DNA from: Candidatus Zixiibacteriota bacterium | Lineage (GTDB): Bacteria > Zixibacteria > MSB-5A5 > GN15 > FEB-12 | Assembly (NCBI GenBank): GCA_028715215.1 | Contig: JAQUSF010000012.1 | Coordinates: 1-49,101 of the forward strand | DNA length: 49,101 nt | Direction of reading: 5' to 3' | Shown here: piece after piece, positions 17,682 through 26,628 of the stretch | Position numbering within the stretch: position 1 is the stretch's first letter | Layout of the letters: every line of letters starts with the position of its first letter | Translations under genes and position numbers: made by a program | The notes under the pieces: generated by a model | Database searches by the model: none | The model's input: only the letters and a program-made list of their open reading frames with translations | What the model was told of the DNA's origin: nothing

Positions 17682-18110
17682 CTAACCTTCAGCAAAATAT
17701 ATTTTTACTTCCTGTCCATTATATTGGAGGGTGACGTAATTTTTTTCGATTTTCTGAACACGGGCATTGTCGATGGTATCACCGACACGCACGGGTGTGC
17801 GGTTGATATAAGCCAGCGGCGTGGTTTCGTGGTAGAGTATCCCGGTGACCACCCAGTTGCCGCCCTGGCGGGTAACCTGCTTGCTGTTTTTTATCCGGAA
17901 AGGGTCGCTTCCCCAGTCGGCGGCGTTTTTTGCTTCGATAAGGTCCCCGGCTAAAGTGGTTTTCTGGGGAGAATCAGCGGCTGCCCGGGTGGCTTTCGAT
18001 GGTGTCGGATTCACGACAGGTTTTTCAGGACGTTCATAATTAAAATAACCCCAGATGACCGCAATAATCAGCGCTGCGAAAACAATCTTTTTACGCGTTT
18101 TTTCGTTCAT
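17682..18110 (-). CDS. PilP/GspC-like pilus assembly protein
   Basis: N-terminal TM; VVTGILYHETTPLAYINRTPVRVGDTIDNARVQKIEKNYVTLQYNGQEVKIYF; between PilO- and PilQ-like genes. Confidence 0.75.
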   Translation of the reverse strand: MNEKTRKKIVFAALIIAVIWGYFNYERPEKPVVNPTPSKATRAAADSPQKTTLAGDLIEAKNAADWGSDPFRIKNSKQVTRQGGNWVVTGILYHETTPLAYINRTPVRVGDTIDNARVQKIEKNYVTLQYNGQEVKIYFAEG

Positions 18111-18670
18111 TTGTTCTCTCCGATATGCCCCAGCAAAGCTTTGAAAGTGACCGCCAGATTCAAACCGGTCGGGTTCTTCGGAGGACTGCTTAAACGGCAG
18201 AAATTAATTCCTCTGAAAAAGGAAGCTCTCTCCAGCTGGTTTATATATTTTCCGAAATTGATGTAATCGCCTTCCAGTTTCAAAGTAATGTTTAAAAACA
18301 GCGGCTCTTCCGAGTTGGGAACGGTTTTGTTCAATTCCAGAAGTTCTTCCAGTGGCGGGATGATTTCCGTTATTTTAAGATTATTCTTTACGGCATTACT
18401 CTCGAGCTGTCCAAACAGCTTCAATATTTCACCTTTTGAATAAAGCCGGGAGCTTAACTCGACTTTATGCGATTCCAGGTTGCTGCTGGTTTGAACGTAT
18501 TTGCTCAGTTCCGCCAGGGTTTGATTGAAATCGGTAAGGCGGTTTTGCTTTTCAATTATCTGCTGTTTTATCAGCTGGATTTTTTTGTCGGTCGGTAAAT
18601 GAAAAAGTAGAAACCAGGTACAGATTATCCCTATCACAATGGTGTAATAAATAAAAAGCCGGGTTCTCAT
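18107..18670 (-). CDS. PilO-like pilus inner membrane protein
   Basis: TM, coiled coil and C-terminal ferredoxin-like region; overlaps neighbours by 4 nt. Confidence 0.8.
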   Translation of the reverse strand: MRTRLFIYYTIVIGIICTWFLLFHLPTDKKIQLIKQQIIEKQNRLTDFNQTLAELSKYVQTSSNLESHKVELSSRLYSKGEILKLFGQLESNAVKNNLKITEIIPPLEELLELNKTVPNSEEPLFLNITLKLEGDYINFGKYINQLERASFFRGINFCRLSSPPKNPTGLNLAVTFKALLGHIGENK

Positions 18671-20286
18671 ATTATCCCCTGTAAACTTATCTGGAAATCC
18701 AGCTCGAAACCGGTTTTGGTAAGGTTCTTGATATGCCGGCTGACTTTAACATGGTCGAAAAAGGGTGAATGGTTCAGGTTTTCGATATATTCGGCCAGAA
18801 CCAGCTCCGGTGGTACTTCCACCGTATTCACTACGCCGTAAAGGATGATGTTGTTATCAGGCAGGGTGGGATTATACTCAAAATTATAAAGGCGAATTGT
18901 AGCCGGGGTCAACCGGGACAATTCTTTCAGGTTAAGACCGAGATAGCTTGATTTCTCTTTGATTTTTTCAAGGTATAATTTGTCGACGGCGATTCGCCGT
19001 TTTAAAATATTATAGGTATCATAAGCCTGTGAATTTTCATAAACGGCGATTTTTTGTTCCAAATCGCTGAGATAAGTCTGGTCTATTTTCAAACGCGCCC
19101 GGTCAATGTAGCTGTTATAAAAGAACAGAGCCGCCAGGGAAATCAGACCGAGCCGGCCGACCCGGTCAATGATTTTTTTTCGTTGTTCGAGAAGCTGTTC
19201 GGGGGGCAGGAGATTGGCCAGCCGCGTTGTGCTGCTGGCCGCCGCGATAACTGCCAGGCTGACCGGCAGGGAGTAAGAGAGTTCATCCTCTTTGTCCTGA
19301 CAGAAATCGAGATTCTCAGCCGGAAAGCGTGAGAATTCAAAACCAAAGCGATTGCTCAAAAGAGTGATCAGCTCGTCGGCATAGGACATATCGCCATAGA
19401 TGAAGACACGATTGGTAAAATGGCTGGAGTATTGACCGGTATAATAATCCAGGGAGTTCTGGATTTCGTCCGCCAGAAGTTCCGTAAAATTTTCAAACTT
19501 GGCGTCATCGAAACGGTGGCTGAGCAGGGACGACCCCAGCGACGAGACGTGGGTAAATTCAAGCGTTGAACCGCAGTAATAGGAAATCTGAGAACTGTTT
19601 TTACCGATATTTAAAAGGGCGTAATTGGTATCTTGCCGGAAGAACGGCAACCGTGAGAGCAATTCCCCAATGACATCCTGCGTGTTATACAGGCAGGTGA
19701 CTTTCAGATTCAGGTTTCGAAAAGGAGTTAGTATTTCCCTGACATAGCGCTGACTTATGGCATGCACTGATAACTTCAGGTATTCCCGGCCGTTTTTAGT
19801 AATCCGGGCTATCGGGCGGTAGTTGTAATAACATTCCTCGAGGGGAAAAGGAATTTGTTTTTTTATTTCGAATTCCAGGGCGGCTTGAAGCTCTTTTTTT
19901 TTCATCCGGGGCAGGGTGATGGTACGGAAGACGGTTTCCTGGCCGGAGGCGGATACAATTATATTTTTGCATTTTTTCCCCATTTCCCGGTAATATTCTT
20001 CAATTATGCGATTTATAAAAAAAATTTTATCCTGGTCAGTCCGGCTATCATCGGGGATATAAACCTTGCGTACGTCGAGCAGTTTTACCTTTTGGCCGAA
20101 TCGAAAAACGGTAGCCATCTCAATGGAATTACTGTTGAAAGCGAATGACAGAAGGCGGCCATAGAAAAAATGACTCCGGGATTTGATAACTTTTTCTTTA
20201 ATGGTCAATGATTCCGCCAGCTGGCTGTCCTCCGGAGATATGAGGGATGATTTATTTAATGCAGGAATAGTTTTATTAGCCGACAT
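18667..20286 (-). CDS. PilM-PilN fusion protein
   Basis: N-terminal actin-like PilM segment (ALEFEIKKQIPFPLEECYYNYRPI; TNYALLNIGKNSSQISYYCGS), then NLLPPEQLLEQRKKIIDRVG, TM, coiled coil and PilN-like C-terminus in one frame. Confidence 0.85.
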   Translation of the reverse strand: MSANKTIPALNKSSLISPEDSQLAESLTIKEKVIKSRSHFFYGRLLSFAFNSNSIEMATVFRFGQKVKLLDVRKVYIPDDSRTDQDKIFFINRIIEEYYREMGKKCKNIIVSASGQETVFRTITLPRMKKKELQAALEFEIKKQIPFPLEECYYNYRPIARITKNGREYLKLSVHAISQRYVREILTPFRNLNLKVTCLYNTQDVIGELLSRLPFFRQDTNYALLNIGKNSSQISYYCGSTLEFTHVSSLGSSLLSHRFDDAKFENFTELLADEIQNSLDYYTGQYSSHFTNRVFIYGDMSYADELITLLSNRFGFEFSRFPAENLDFCQDKEDELSYSLPVSLAVIAAASSTTRLANLLPPEQLLEQRKKIIDRVGRLGLISLAALFFYNSYIDRARLKIDQTYLSDLEQKIAVYENSQAYDTYNILKRRIAVDKLYLEKIKEKSSYLGLNLKELSRLTPATIRLYNFEYNPTLPDNNIILYGVVNTVEVPPELVLAEYIENLNHSPFFDHVKVSRHIKNLTKTGFELDFQISLQGII

Positions 20287-20301
20287 ACAGGTTACTTTTT
20301 T

Positions 20302-20772
20302 TTAAAAATTTACAATAATGCTGTCAGTTCCGCCTCCGGTTGAAATAAGACAGCGGTTAGCGGGTTGATAGATATAATTATTGCCCCAGGCGTCGGTCAG
20401 ATAATGATTTTCGGAACTGTCGATATAAGGACCGTTCCAGCCCAGCCGTGTCAACCGGTCATATCCATTAATGGAATCCGGTTTGATAATCAGGTCAACC
20501 AGCCGGAAAGGGACAAAGCCGACATCGCCCTCGAATCCCCGGTCGATGTATTCACCCCCGGCCACAACGGCAGGATTCCCCACAATAGCCTTCTTGAGAG
20601 CATCCATCTCCTGCTTCGTGGCATTAATTTTAGAACTGTTTATTATTTCACCAAACCTGGGTATTGCCACCGTGGCAAGAATACCCAGGATTACAATTAT
20701 AATGACCAGTTCAATGAGGGTAAAACCCCGGTAATTTGTCAGTGTTGCCGTGTTCTTTGAACCGGTTACCAT
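20302..20772 (-). CDS. Type IV prepilin / GspG-like pseudopilin
   Basis: GFTLIELVIIIVILGILATVAIPRFGEI; C-terminal YLTDAWGNNYIYQ resembles GspG. Confidence 0.88.
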   Translation of the reverse strand: MVTGSKNTATLTNYRGFTLIELVIIIVILGILATVAIPRFGEIINSSKINATKQEMDALKKAIVGNPAVVAGGEYIDRGFEGDVGFVPFRLVDLIIKPDSINGYDRLTRLGWNGPYIDSSENHYLTDAWGNNYIYQPANRCLISTGGGTDSIIVNF

Positions 20773-20781
20773 AAAGTTCTG

Positions 20782-21219
20782 TTACCAGTTATTTTCACTG
20801 GCCACGGCCGTATTAGCCCAGATTTCCCCGGTAGTGGCGGAATAAGCCCAGCCGCAATTGGTGCCCGAATTCTGTCCCTTGGTTATACTGGCGGCGTCGG
20901 CATCAAGAACCGAATCAGGGTAATTGGCATCATTCTGATAAGGATTCTTGGGAATAGACTGTTCCATTACCATACCGATTGTGCTCAGTTCCGCGTGGGT
21001 GGGCCAGGTAGCCGTACCAGTGGTCACGGCCTGATTAGCGTAAAAGATAGTAATAGCTGACCGCAGACCACCCAGCGATGCCCGGCAGGAGGCTTCTCTG
21101 GCTTCACTGGAAATATCCTGGTATTTGGGAATGGCTACTGCCGCCAGAATACCCAGAATGACAATGATGATAACCAGTTCGATCAGTGTAAAACCTTTTT
21201 GGTTCGCCTTGGAATACAT
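20782..21219 (-). CDS. Type IV prepilin
   Basis: KGFTLIELVIIIVILGILAAVAIPKYQDISSEAREASCRASLGGLRSAITIFYANQ; two Cys. Confidence 0.9.
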   Translation of the reverse strand: MYSKANQKGFTLIELVIIIVILGILAAVAIPKYQDISSEAREASCRASLGGLRSAITIFYANQAVTTGTATWPTHAELSTIGMVMEQSIPKNPYQNDANYPDSVLDADAASITKGQNSGTNCGWAYSATTGEIWANTAVASENNW

Positions 21220-21302
21220 GAGTTTTCCTCCCGAATAATGACTTTTTTTAATGATTACACATTTTTCTATATTATCGGAAGGTCACCTGGGAATCTTCAG
21301 TT

Positions 21303-22517
21303 TTACCCCTGAAAAACTTTGATTAAATTCCACATTGGTAAGAAGATAGAAAGCGCCAGGATGAGCACAAAAATACCCAGGATGAGGGTTAAAATGGGTT
21401 CAATGATGGAAACCAGCTGACGAGCGGTATAACCAACTTCTTTAGCATAATGTTTCCCGATTTCACCCAGCATTTCATCCAGTGAGCCGGATTCAAGGCC
21501 GATTGCCATCATATGTAAGGCCATGTCCGGCATATACTTAAAATCAGGATTCGGCAGTTTTATTTCCCGGCCTTTTTTAAACAGGTCTTCCAGTAGATTG
21601 ATTTCCTGTTCTATGACGGTGTTTTTAATGGTCGCCGCCAGAATAGCGAGTGATTTGATAATCGGTAGTCCGGACTTGAAAAGAATTTTGAACATCATGG
21701 CAAAGCGAGCAATGTTGCCTTTAATAATCAGTTGTCCGAAAACAGGCAGACTTAAAAGCTGGCGATCAAACCACAGGCGTCCCTTTTCCTGGCTTATAAT
21801 TTTCTTGAAAGTAAAACCGAAAACGACCAGAAGACCCAGCACCAGGGGCCAGTAATTTGTTACGGCATTGCTGACGGCTATCATCAGACGAGTAGGGGCG
21901 GGAAGTTGCGCTCCGAATGAAGAATAAAAATCGACAAAACGGGGGATTACATAGGTCATCATGATGACGAAAGCGGCGATGATAACGGTGATAACAATCA
22001 GGGGATAGCGAATAGCCAGTTTAATCTGGCGATTCATCTCCATTTCCTTTTCAAGGATATCAGCCATTTCATCAAGGGTATAGTCGAGTTTGCCGGATTC
22101 TTCGCCGGCGGCAACGCTGGCTATATAGACTCGTGAAAAGAGGTCGCTGAATTCAGCCATGGCTTCGGAAAGAGGTTTTCCGGAGCGGATATCGGCTTTA
22201 ATCTGTCCCAGAGCATAATTGAAACGGCTGTTCTCGTGGCCGATTTTGATAATAGAAAGGGCTCGTAACAGCGGCACGCCGGCTTTGTGCAGGGTGGAAA
22301 GACTGGTCGTAAAACTGATCAGCTTGTCATAATCCACCCCTTTTAAAAAACCGAAGAAGGATAGAGCTTTGGTTTCCTTTACGGGGGCTATTGTTACCGG
22401 ATAGAGATTCTGCTGAGCCAGTATTTGTTCCACCGCCTCGCTGTTCTGAGAGGTGATAACGCCTCTGTGTACTTTTCCGTCATGGGCGACGGCGCGATAT
22501 TTATATCTGACCGGCAT
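21303..22517 (-). CDS. pilC: Type IV pilus/T2SS inner membrane platform protein (PilC/GspF)
   Basis: YKYRAVAHDGKVHRGVI; FTTSLSTLHKAGVPLLRALSI; RIY-type duplicated F domains. Confidence 0.92.
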   Translation of the reverse strand: MPVRYKYRAVAHDGKVHRGVITSQNSEAVEQILAQQNLYPVTIAPVKETKALSFFGFLKGVDYDKLISFTTSLSTLHKAGVPLLRALSIIKIGHENSRFNYALGQIKADIRSGKPLSEAMAEFSDLFSRVYIASVAAGEESGKLDYTLDEMADILEKEMEMNRQIKLAIRYPLIVITVIIAAFVIMMTYVIPRFVDFYSSFGAQLPAPTRLMIAVSNAVTNYWPLVLGLLVVFGFTFKKIISQEKGRLWFDRQLLSLPVFGQLIIKGNIARFAMMFKILFKSGLPIIKSLAILAATIKNTVIEQEINLLEDLFKKGREIKLPNPDFKYMPDMALHMMAIGLESGSLDEMLGEIGKHYAKEVGYTARQLVSIIEPILTLILGIFVLILALSIFLPMWNLIKVFQG

Positions 22518-24243
22518 TGACCAGACTGCCCTCTTTTATGGGTTCTGGAGCGGGACTGTTTTCGAGGTGCGATGTTTCCTTTAAAAGTTCCTCAAGGCAG
22601 ACACTGCCTTCTTTGACCTTTTCCAGGCCTGCCTCGAAAAGGGGTTTGAATCCTGATTTGTAGGCGGCTTCGATTATCCGGTTTAAGGAAGCATTGCTCA
22701 GAATCAGTTCGGTAATTTCCGGCGTTATTTTTATGAATTCGAAAACGCCGGTGAGATTTTTAAAACCGGTCCCCCTGCACTGGTTACAGCCGTACCCTTT
22801 GCGAAAATTAAATTCTCCGGCCTGTTGCAACAAGCCGGCTCGCTCGAGGACGTTTTCGGTAGGCCGATAACTTTCCAGACAATGCGGGCAGTTGGTCCGA
22901 ACCAGGCGTTGTGAGAGAACCCCTTTTAAAGCCGATGTCACCAGGTAATTTTCAATACCCATATCCAGCAGGCGGGTGATGGTCGAGGCGGCGTCGTTGG
23001 TGTGAATGGTGGAGAAAACCAGATGGCCGGTCAGGGATGAACGAATCGCCATCCGGGCCGTCTCGATATCACGAATCTCACCGATCATCAGGATATCGGG
23101 ATTCTGGCGAAGGATAGCCCGAAGGGTAGAGGGAAAATTAAGACCGGCCTTTTCATTTATCTGAATCTGATTTATAAGCGGCAGGGAATATTCCACCGGG
23201 TCTTCAACAGTAATGATGTTTTTTTCAATGGAGTTGATTTCCTGTAAAGTAGTGTACAGAGTCGAGGTTTTGCCGCTCGAAGTCGGCCCGGATATGAGAA
23301 CCAGACCTTCCGGTTTGTAAACGACATTTAGCCATTCTTTCTGCAGGTGTTCGCTGAAACCCAGTTCCCTGAAAGACAGGTACAGACTGCGGCGGTCGAG
23401 GACCCGCAAAACGATTTTTTCACCATGGATGGTGGGCAGGGTGGAAACCCGCAGGTCGATTATGTTGCCGTCGACATTGGCGATAAAACGGCCGTCCTGC
23501 GGAAGTCTTTTTTCGGATACATCGAGGTCGGCCATTATTTTAATTCGTGAAATGACTTCATTCTGGATGGATTTAGGGGGAGCGGCTTCCTCCCGCATAA
23601 CGCCGTTCACCCGGTAACGGATCCGCACCGTGTCCTCGTCCGGTTCGATATGGATATCACTGGCTTTCTCGTTGACCGCCTTGGAAATTATCATGGTGAC
23701 CAGTTTGATAATCGGCGTTTCGAGCTCTTCGGTTTGATGGTTCAGCTTAATTACCGAAGACAGGTCGGCGGCCTTGTCCTGGGTGTTTTTATCCTGGAAT
23801 TCGTTAAGTGAATCGGCCACGGAATAATATTTTTCGATGGCGGCTTTTATCTCGGAACTGCTGGCGATGGCTCTTTTTATTTCACACCCGGTCTGGTATT
23901 TGACCTGGTCGATAGCTATTATATTAAGCGGGTCCGCCATGGCAATTGTCAGAGTATTGCCGATATAAAAAATCGGAATCAGGATGTATCGCCGGGCCAG
24001 TTCCACATTAACGCGCTGGATGACATGCGGGTGAATTACCATCGATGATAACGAAACCTTGGGGATAGCCAGGCGCTCGGATACGCACGAGGTCAGCTGC
24101 TCCTCGGTTATGACACCCTTTTCGATGAGTATGGAACCCAGCCGTTTGCCGGTGGAAAGCTGTTCCTTTAAGGCTACATCCAGTTGTTCCTGGTTTATGT
24201 AACCCTTTTCTATTAACAGGTCACCGATTTTCTTTTTAATCAT
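22501..24243 (-). CDS. pilB: Type IV pilus assembly / T2SS ATPase (PilB/GspE)
   Basis: Walker A GPTSSGKTSTLYTTL; ITVEDPVEYSLPLINQIQINEKAGLNF; MIGEIRDIETARMAIRSSLTGHLVFSTIHTNDAASTITRLLDMGI; CxxC pair. Confidence 0.95.
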   Translation of the reverse strand: MIKKKIGDLLIEKGYINQEQLDVALKEQLSTGKRLGSILIEKGVITEEQLTSCVSERLAIPKVSLSSMVIHPHVIQRVNVELARRYILIPIFYIGNTLTIAMADPLNIIAIDQVKYQTGCEIKRAIASSSEIKAAIEKYYSVADSLNEFQDKNTQDKAADLSSVIKLNHQTEELETPIIKLVTMIISKAVNEKASDIHIEPDEDTVRIRYRVNGVMREEAAPPKSIQNEVISRIKIMADLDVSEKRLPQDGRFIANVDGNIIDLRVSTLPTIHGEKIVLRVLDRRSLYLSFRELGFSEHLQKEWLNVVYKPEGLVLISGPTSSGKTSTLYTTLQEINSIEKNIITVEDPVEYSLPLINQIQINEKAGLNFPSTLRAILRQNPDILMIGEIRDIETARMAIRSSLTGHLVFSTIHTNDAASTITRLLDMGIENYLVTSALKGVLSQRLVRTNCPHCLESYRPTENVLERAGLLQQAGEFNFRKGYGCNQCRGTGFKNLTGVFEFIKITPEITELILSNASLNRIIEAAYKSGFKPLFEAGLEKVKEGSVCLEELLKETSHLENSPAPEPIKEGSLVNAGQI

Positions 24244-24391
24244 AGCTTCGTTTTAAGTAAATTAATGATTCATTATAATATCGACCTGTTCAAGTTATTA
24301 CTTGAGGGATGACAGGCACTGACAGTCCGCAAGCTCTCTTTTGTTGACTCGGTAAAAGAAATTTATGTAATTCAATATTTTGGAGTTTGAA

Positions 24392-26020
24392 TTGGTACTG
24401 AAACTGAAAATTATACTTTTAATTTTATTGACCGGTATCGGCTACGCCTTTCCAGATAACGTCTTAAACGACCGTTTTGTCGCCGGCGATAAAGATATCG
24501 ACACCAGTATAAATTTCGATGGTCTTCTTATCGACAGTATCGTTATCGAAAATCGCGACATTTATAATACTTCCGAGAAAAGATACGACAACTTTATTTT
24601 TAAAACCGCCAACAGACTGCATATAGTCACCCGGGCGGCTGTTATTAGACGGGAACTTCTCTTTAAAGTAGGCGAGCCTTATTCGGCGCTGCTGGCCGAA
24701 GAAATCGGGCGTAATTTACGAGCCCGTTATGTCCTTTATGACGCCTGGGTGAAACCGGAACTTCTCACCGACGGGACCTTGCTGGTCCGGGTAATAACCA
24801 TCGACCAGTGGAGCCTTCTGGGGGGAATGACTATCAGGCACGATGGCGATGAAACCGATTACCAGGTGGGCTTTGAAGAAAAGAATTTCCTCGGGTATAA
24901 TCAACTGATAACCTGTGATTACTTTTTCCAGGAAAATGATGACAATTTCTTTAAAGCCAGTTTTATCGACGAAAGACTGGGAGGCCGCCCGTTATATGTC
25001 AATGTGACTTACAGTGACGAGCCGGTCAACAGAATGAGGCAGATTTACCTGGGCCGTCCCTATTATAACTTGAACCAGAGTTTTTCTTACAGCCTGTCTT
25101 ATACGAATCGAGGCGGACGGCGGGATATTTATGTCGATGACCGGAAAAAAGCGCAATCAAACTATTCCGGAGATATCAACTCGTTTTACCTGAGTTACCG
25201 ATGGGGGGAATATGCCCGGAAAATAGGTATAAATTTGTCTTATGATTATCATTACGAACGTACCTATGACCGCGTTGTTTTCGACCCGGCTGTCAATTTT
25301 ATTTTTCCTGATGATACGGTGTACCACCAGCTGACACCGGGTGTTTCTCTGGAAAATTTAAAATTCATCAAGCTAAGACGCATCAATGGCTTCAGTTATA
25401 CCGAGGATGTTACCCTGGGGGAGAGGTTCGAATTGTCGTGGGGGCGGGCGTTTAAGCCGGACTTTAAAAATCATCTTTATGATCATATCATCCTTACCGG
25501 TTCCCTGGGGGCTTTTTACCGGGGTAATTTGGTGCTGGTCGGTTACAACCGCCTCATAAAATACCGCCATGATAAAGACTTGAGACATTTAGCCCAGTTC
25601 ACTTTCAGGTATTATAACAATCACTACAGTTTTTTCACGCTGGCTTTTCGGGGGCAGTATCTTTCCGACTGGCGTCTTGAGAACACCTCCGATTTAATTA
25701 TGGGCGGCAGCAATACCTTGCGCGGGTATAACAAGTATTTTCTGACCGGCGACCGGATGAATGTATTCAACCTGGAAGGTCGTTTTTATTCCGACCAGGA
25801 AATTCTATCGGTGATTTTTGGAGGAGTGGTTTTTGCCGACTGGGGTAGAACCTGGAAAGCCGGGGAACCGATGCGTATTAAGGATTATTACTGGAGTATC
25901 GGGTGCGGTCTTCGCATTTCTTTTGAAAAAGCCGCTAAAAGTAAAATTCTGCGTATCGACCTGGCATTACGGGAAGATAAAAAGTGGGAGTTTTCAATCG
26001 GTACCGGCCAGTATTTTTGA
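24392..26020 (+). CDS. BamA/TamA-like outer membrane beta-barrel protein
   Basis: Signal peptide (TTG start 24392 with GGAG); POTRA-like SIVIENRDIYNTSEKRY...FKVGEPYSALLAEEIGRNLRARYVLYDAWV; barrel with LIMGGSNTLRGYNKYFLTGDRMNVFNLEGRFY. Confidence 0.8.
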   Translation: MVLKLKIILLILLTGIGYAFPDNVLNDRFVAGDKDIDTSINFDGLLIDSIVIENRDIYNTSEKRYDNFIFKTANRLHIVTRAAVIRRELLFKVGEPYSALLAEEIGRNLRARYVLYDAWVKPELLTDGTLLVRVITIDQWSLLGGMTIRHDGDETDYQVGFEEKNFLGYNQLITCDYFFQENDDNFFKASFIDERLGGRPLYVNVTYSDEPVNRMRQIYLGRPYYNLNQSFSYSLSYTNRGGRRDIYVDDRKKAQSNYSGDINSFYLSYRWGEYARKIGINLSYDYHYERTYDRVVFDPAVNFIFPDDTVYHQLTPGVSLENLKFIKLRRINGFSYTEDVTLGERFELSWGRAFKPDFKNHLYDHIILTGSLGAFYRGNLVLVGYNRLIKYRHDKDLRHLAQFTFRYYNNHYSFFTLAFRGQYLSDWRLENTSDLIMGGSNTLRGYNKYFLTGDRMNVFNLEGRFYSDQEILSVIFGGVVFADWGRTWKAGEPMRIKDYYWSIGCGLRISFEKAAKSKILRIDLALREDKKWEFSIGTGQYF

Positions 26021-26214
26021 GTTTAAAACACGTACTCCGGATGACCGCAAGACTTAAAGAAATTCCGGGTAAACCTATATTATCGCATAATACCGCCTGA
26101 AAATAACCAATCGTGTCATTTTTTGTCGATTTTTACGCGGTTGTTAACAGGGCATATAAAGATGATGTTGTCGATGTTTTTTTTATAATAAATCCCATGA
26201 ATTTATTTTTTTTG

Positions 26215-26243
26215 TTGACATAATTTTTATAGAAACCTATAAA
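26215..26243 (+). promoter_or_regulatory. Sigma70-type promoter
   Basis: TTGACA-17 nt-TATAAA. Confidence 0.6.
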
Positions 26244-26320
26244 TAGCATACACAATTTATACCCTGTGTTTAATCAGCAAGGAAGCTGACTTGAACCAAC
26301 CGAAAGAGAGGGGGATCTCT

Positions 26321-26524
26321 ATGGGTAACAGGTTTGAACCGCGGGTTCTAATCTGTTGCGAGTGTGGTGAGGAGTTTGTTTTTACTACCGCCGCTCAACA
26401 ATATTTCGCCGAGCGTGGCTATACCGAGGATCCGAAACGGTGCAAGTCATGCCATACCCGTTTCAAAAAGATGCAGCGGAATGAACAAGTTCTACATCAG
26501 AGTACTTATCAATCTACGGATTAG
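26321..26524 (+). CDS. Small zinc-ribbon protein
   Basis: ICCECGEEFVFTTAAQQYFAERGYTEDPKRCKSCHTRFKKMQ; two CxxC; ATG 26321 preferred to the listed 26291. Confidence 0.85.
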   Translation: MGNRFEPRVLICCECGEEFVFTTAAQQYFAERGYTEDPKRCKSCHTRFKKMQRNEQVLHQSTYQSTD

Positions 26525-26545
26525 TTCTTAGAAACTTTTACTGAT

Positions 26546-26575
26546 AAAAAACCCCAGACGGTGCTGGGGTTTTTT
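26546..26575 (+). terminator. Rho-independent terminator
   Basis: AAAAACCCCAG-acggtg-CTGGGGTTTTTT. Confidence 0.85.
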
Positions 26576-26628
26576 AGCATGGGCTAGAAGGGGGAGGACA
26601 TTACCGGCCATGCCGGGTAAAAGGTACA

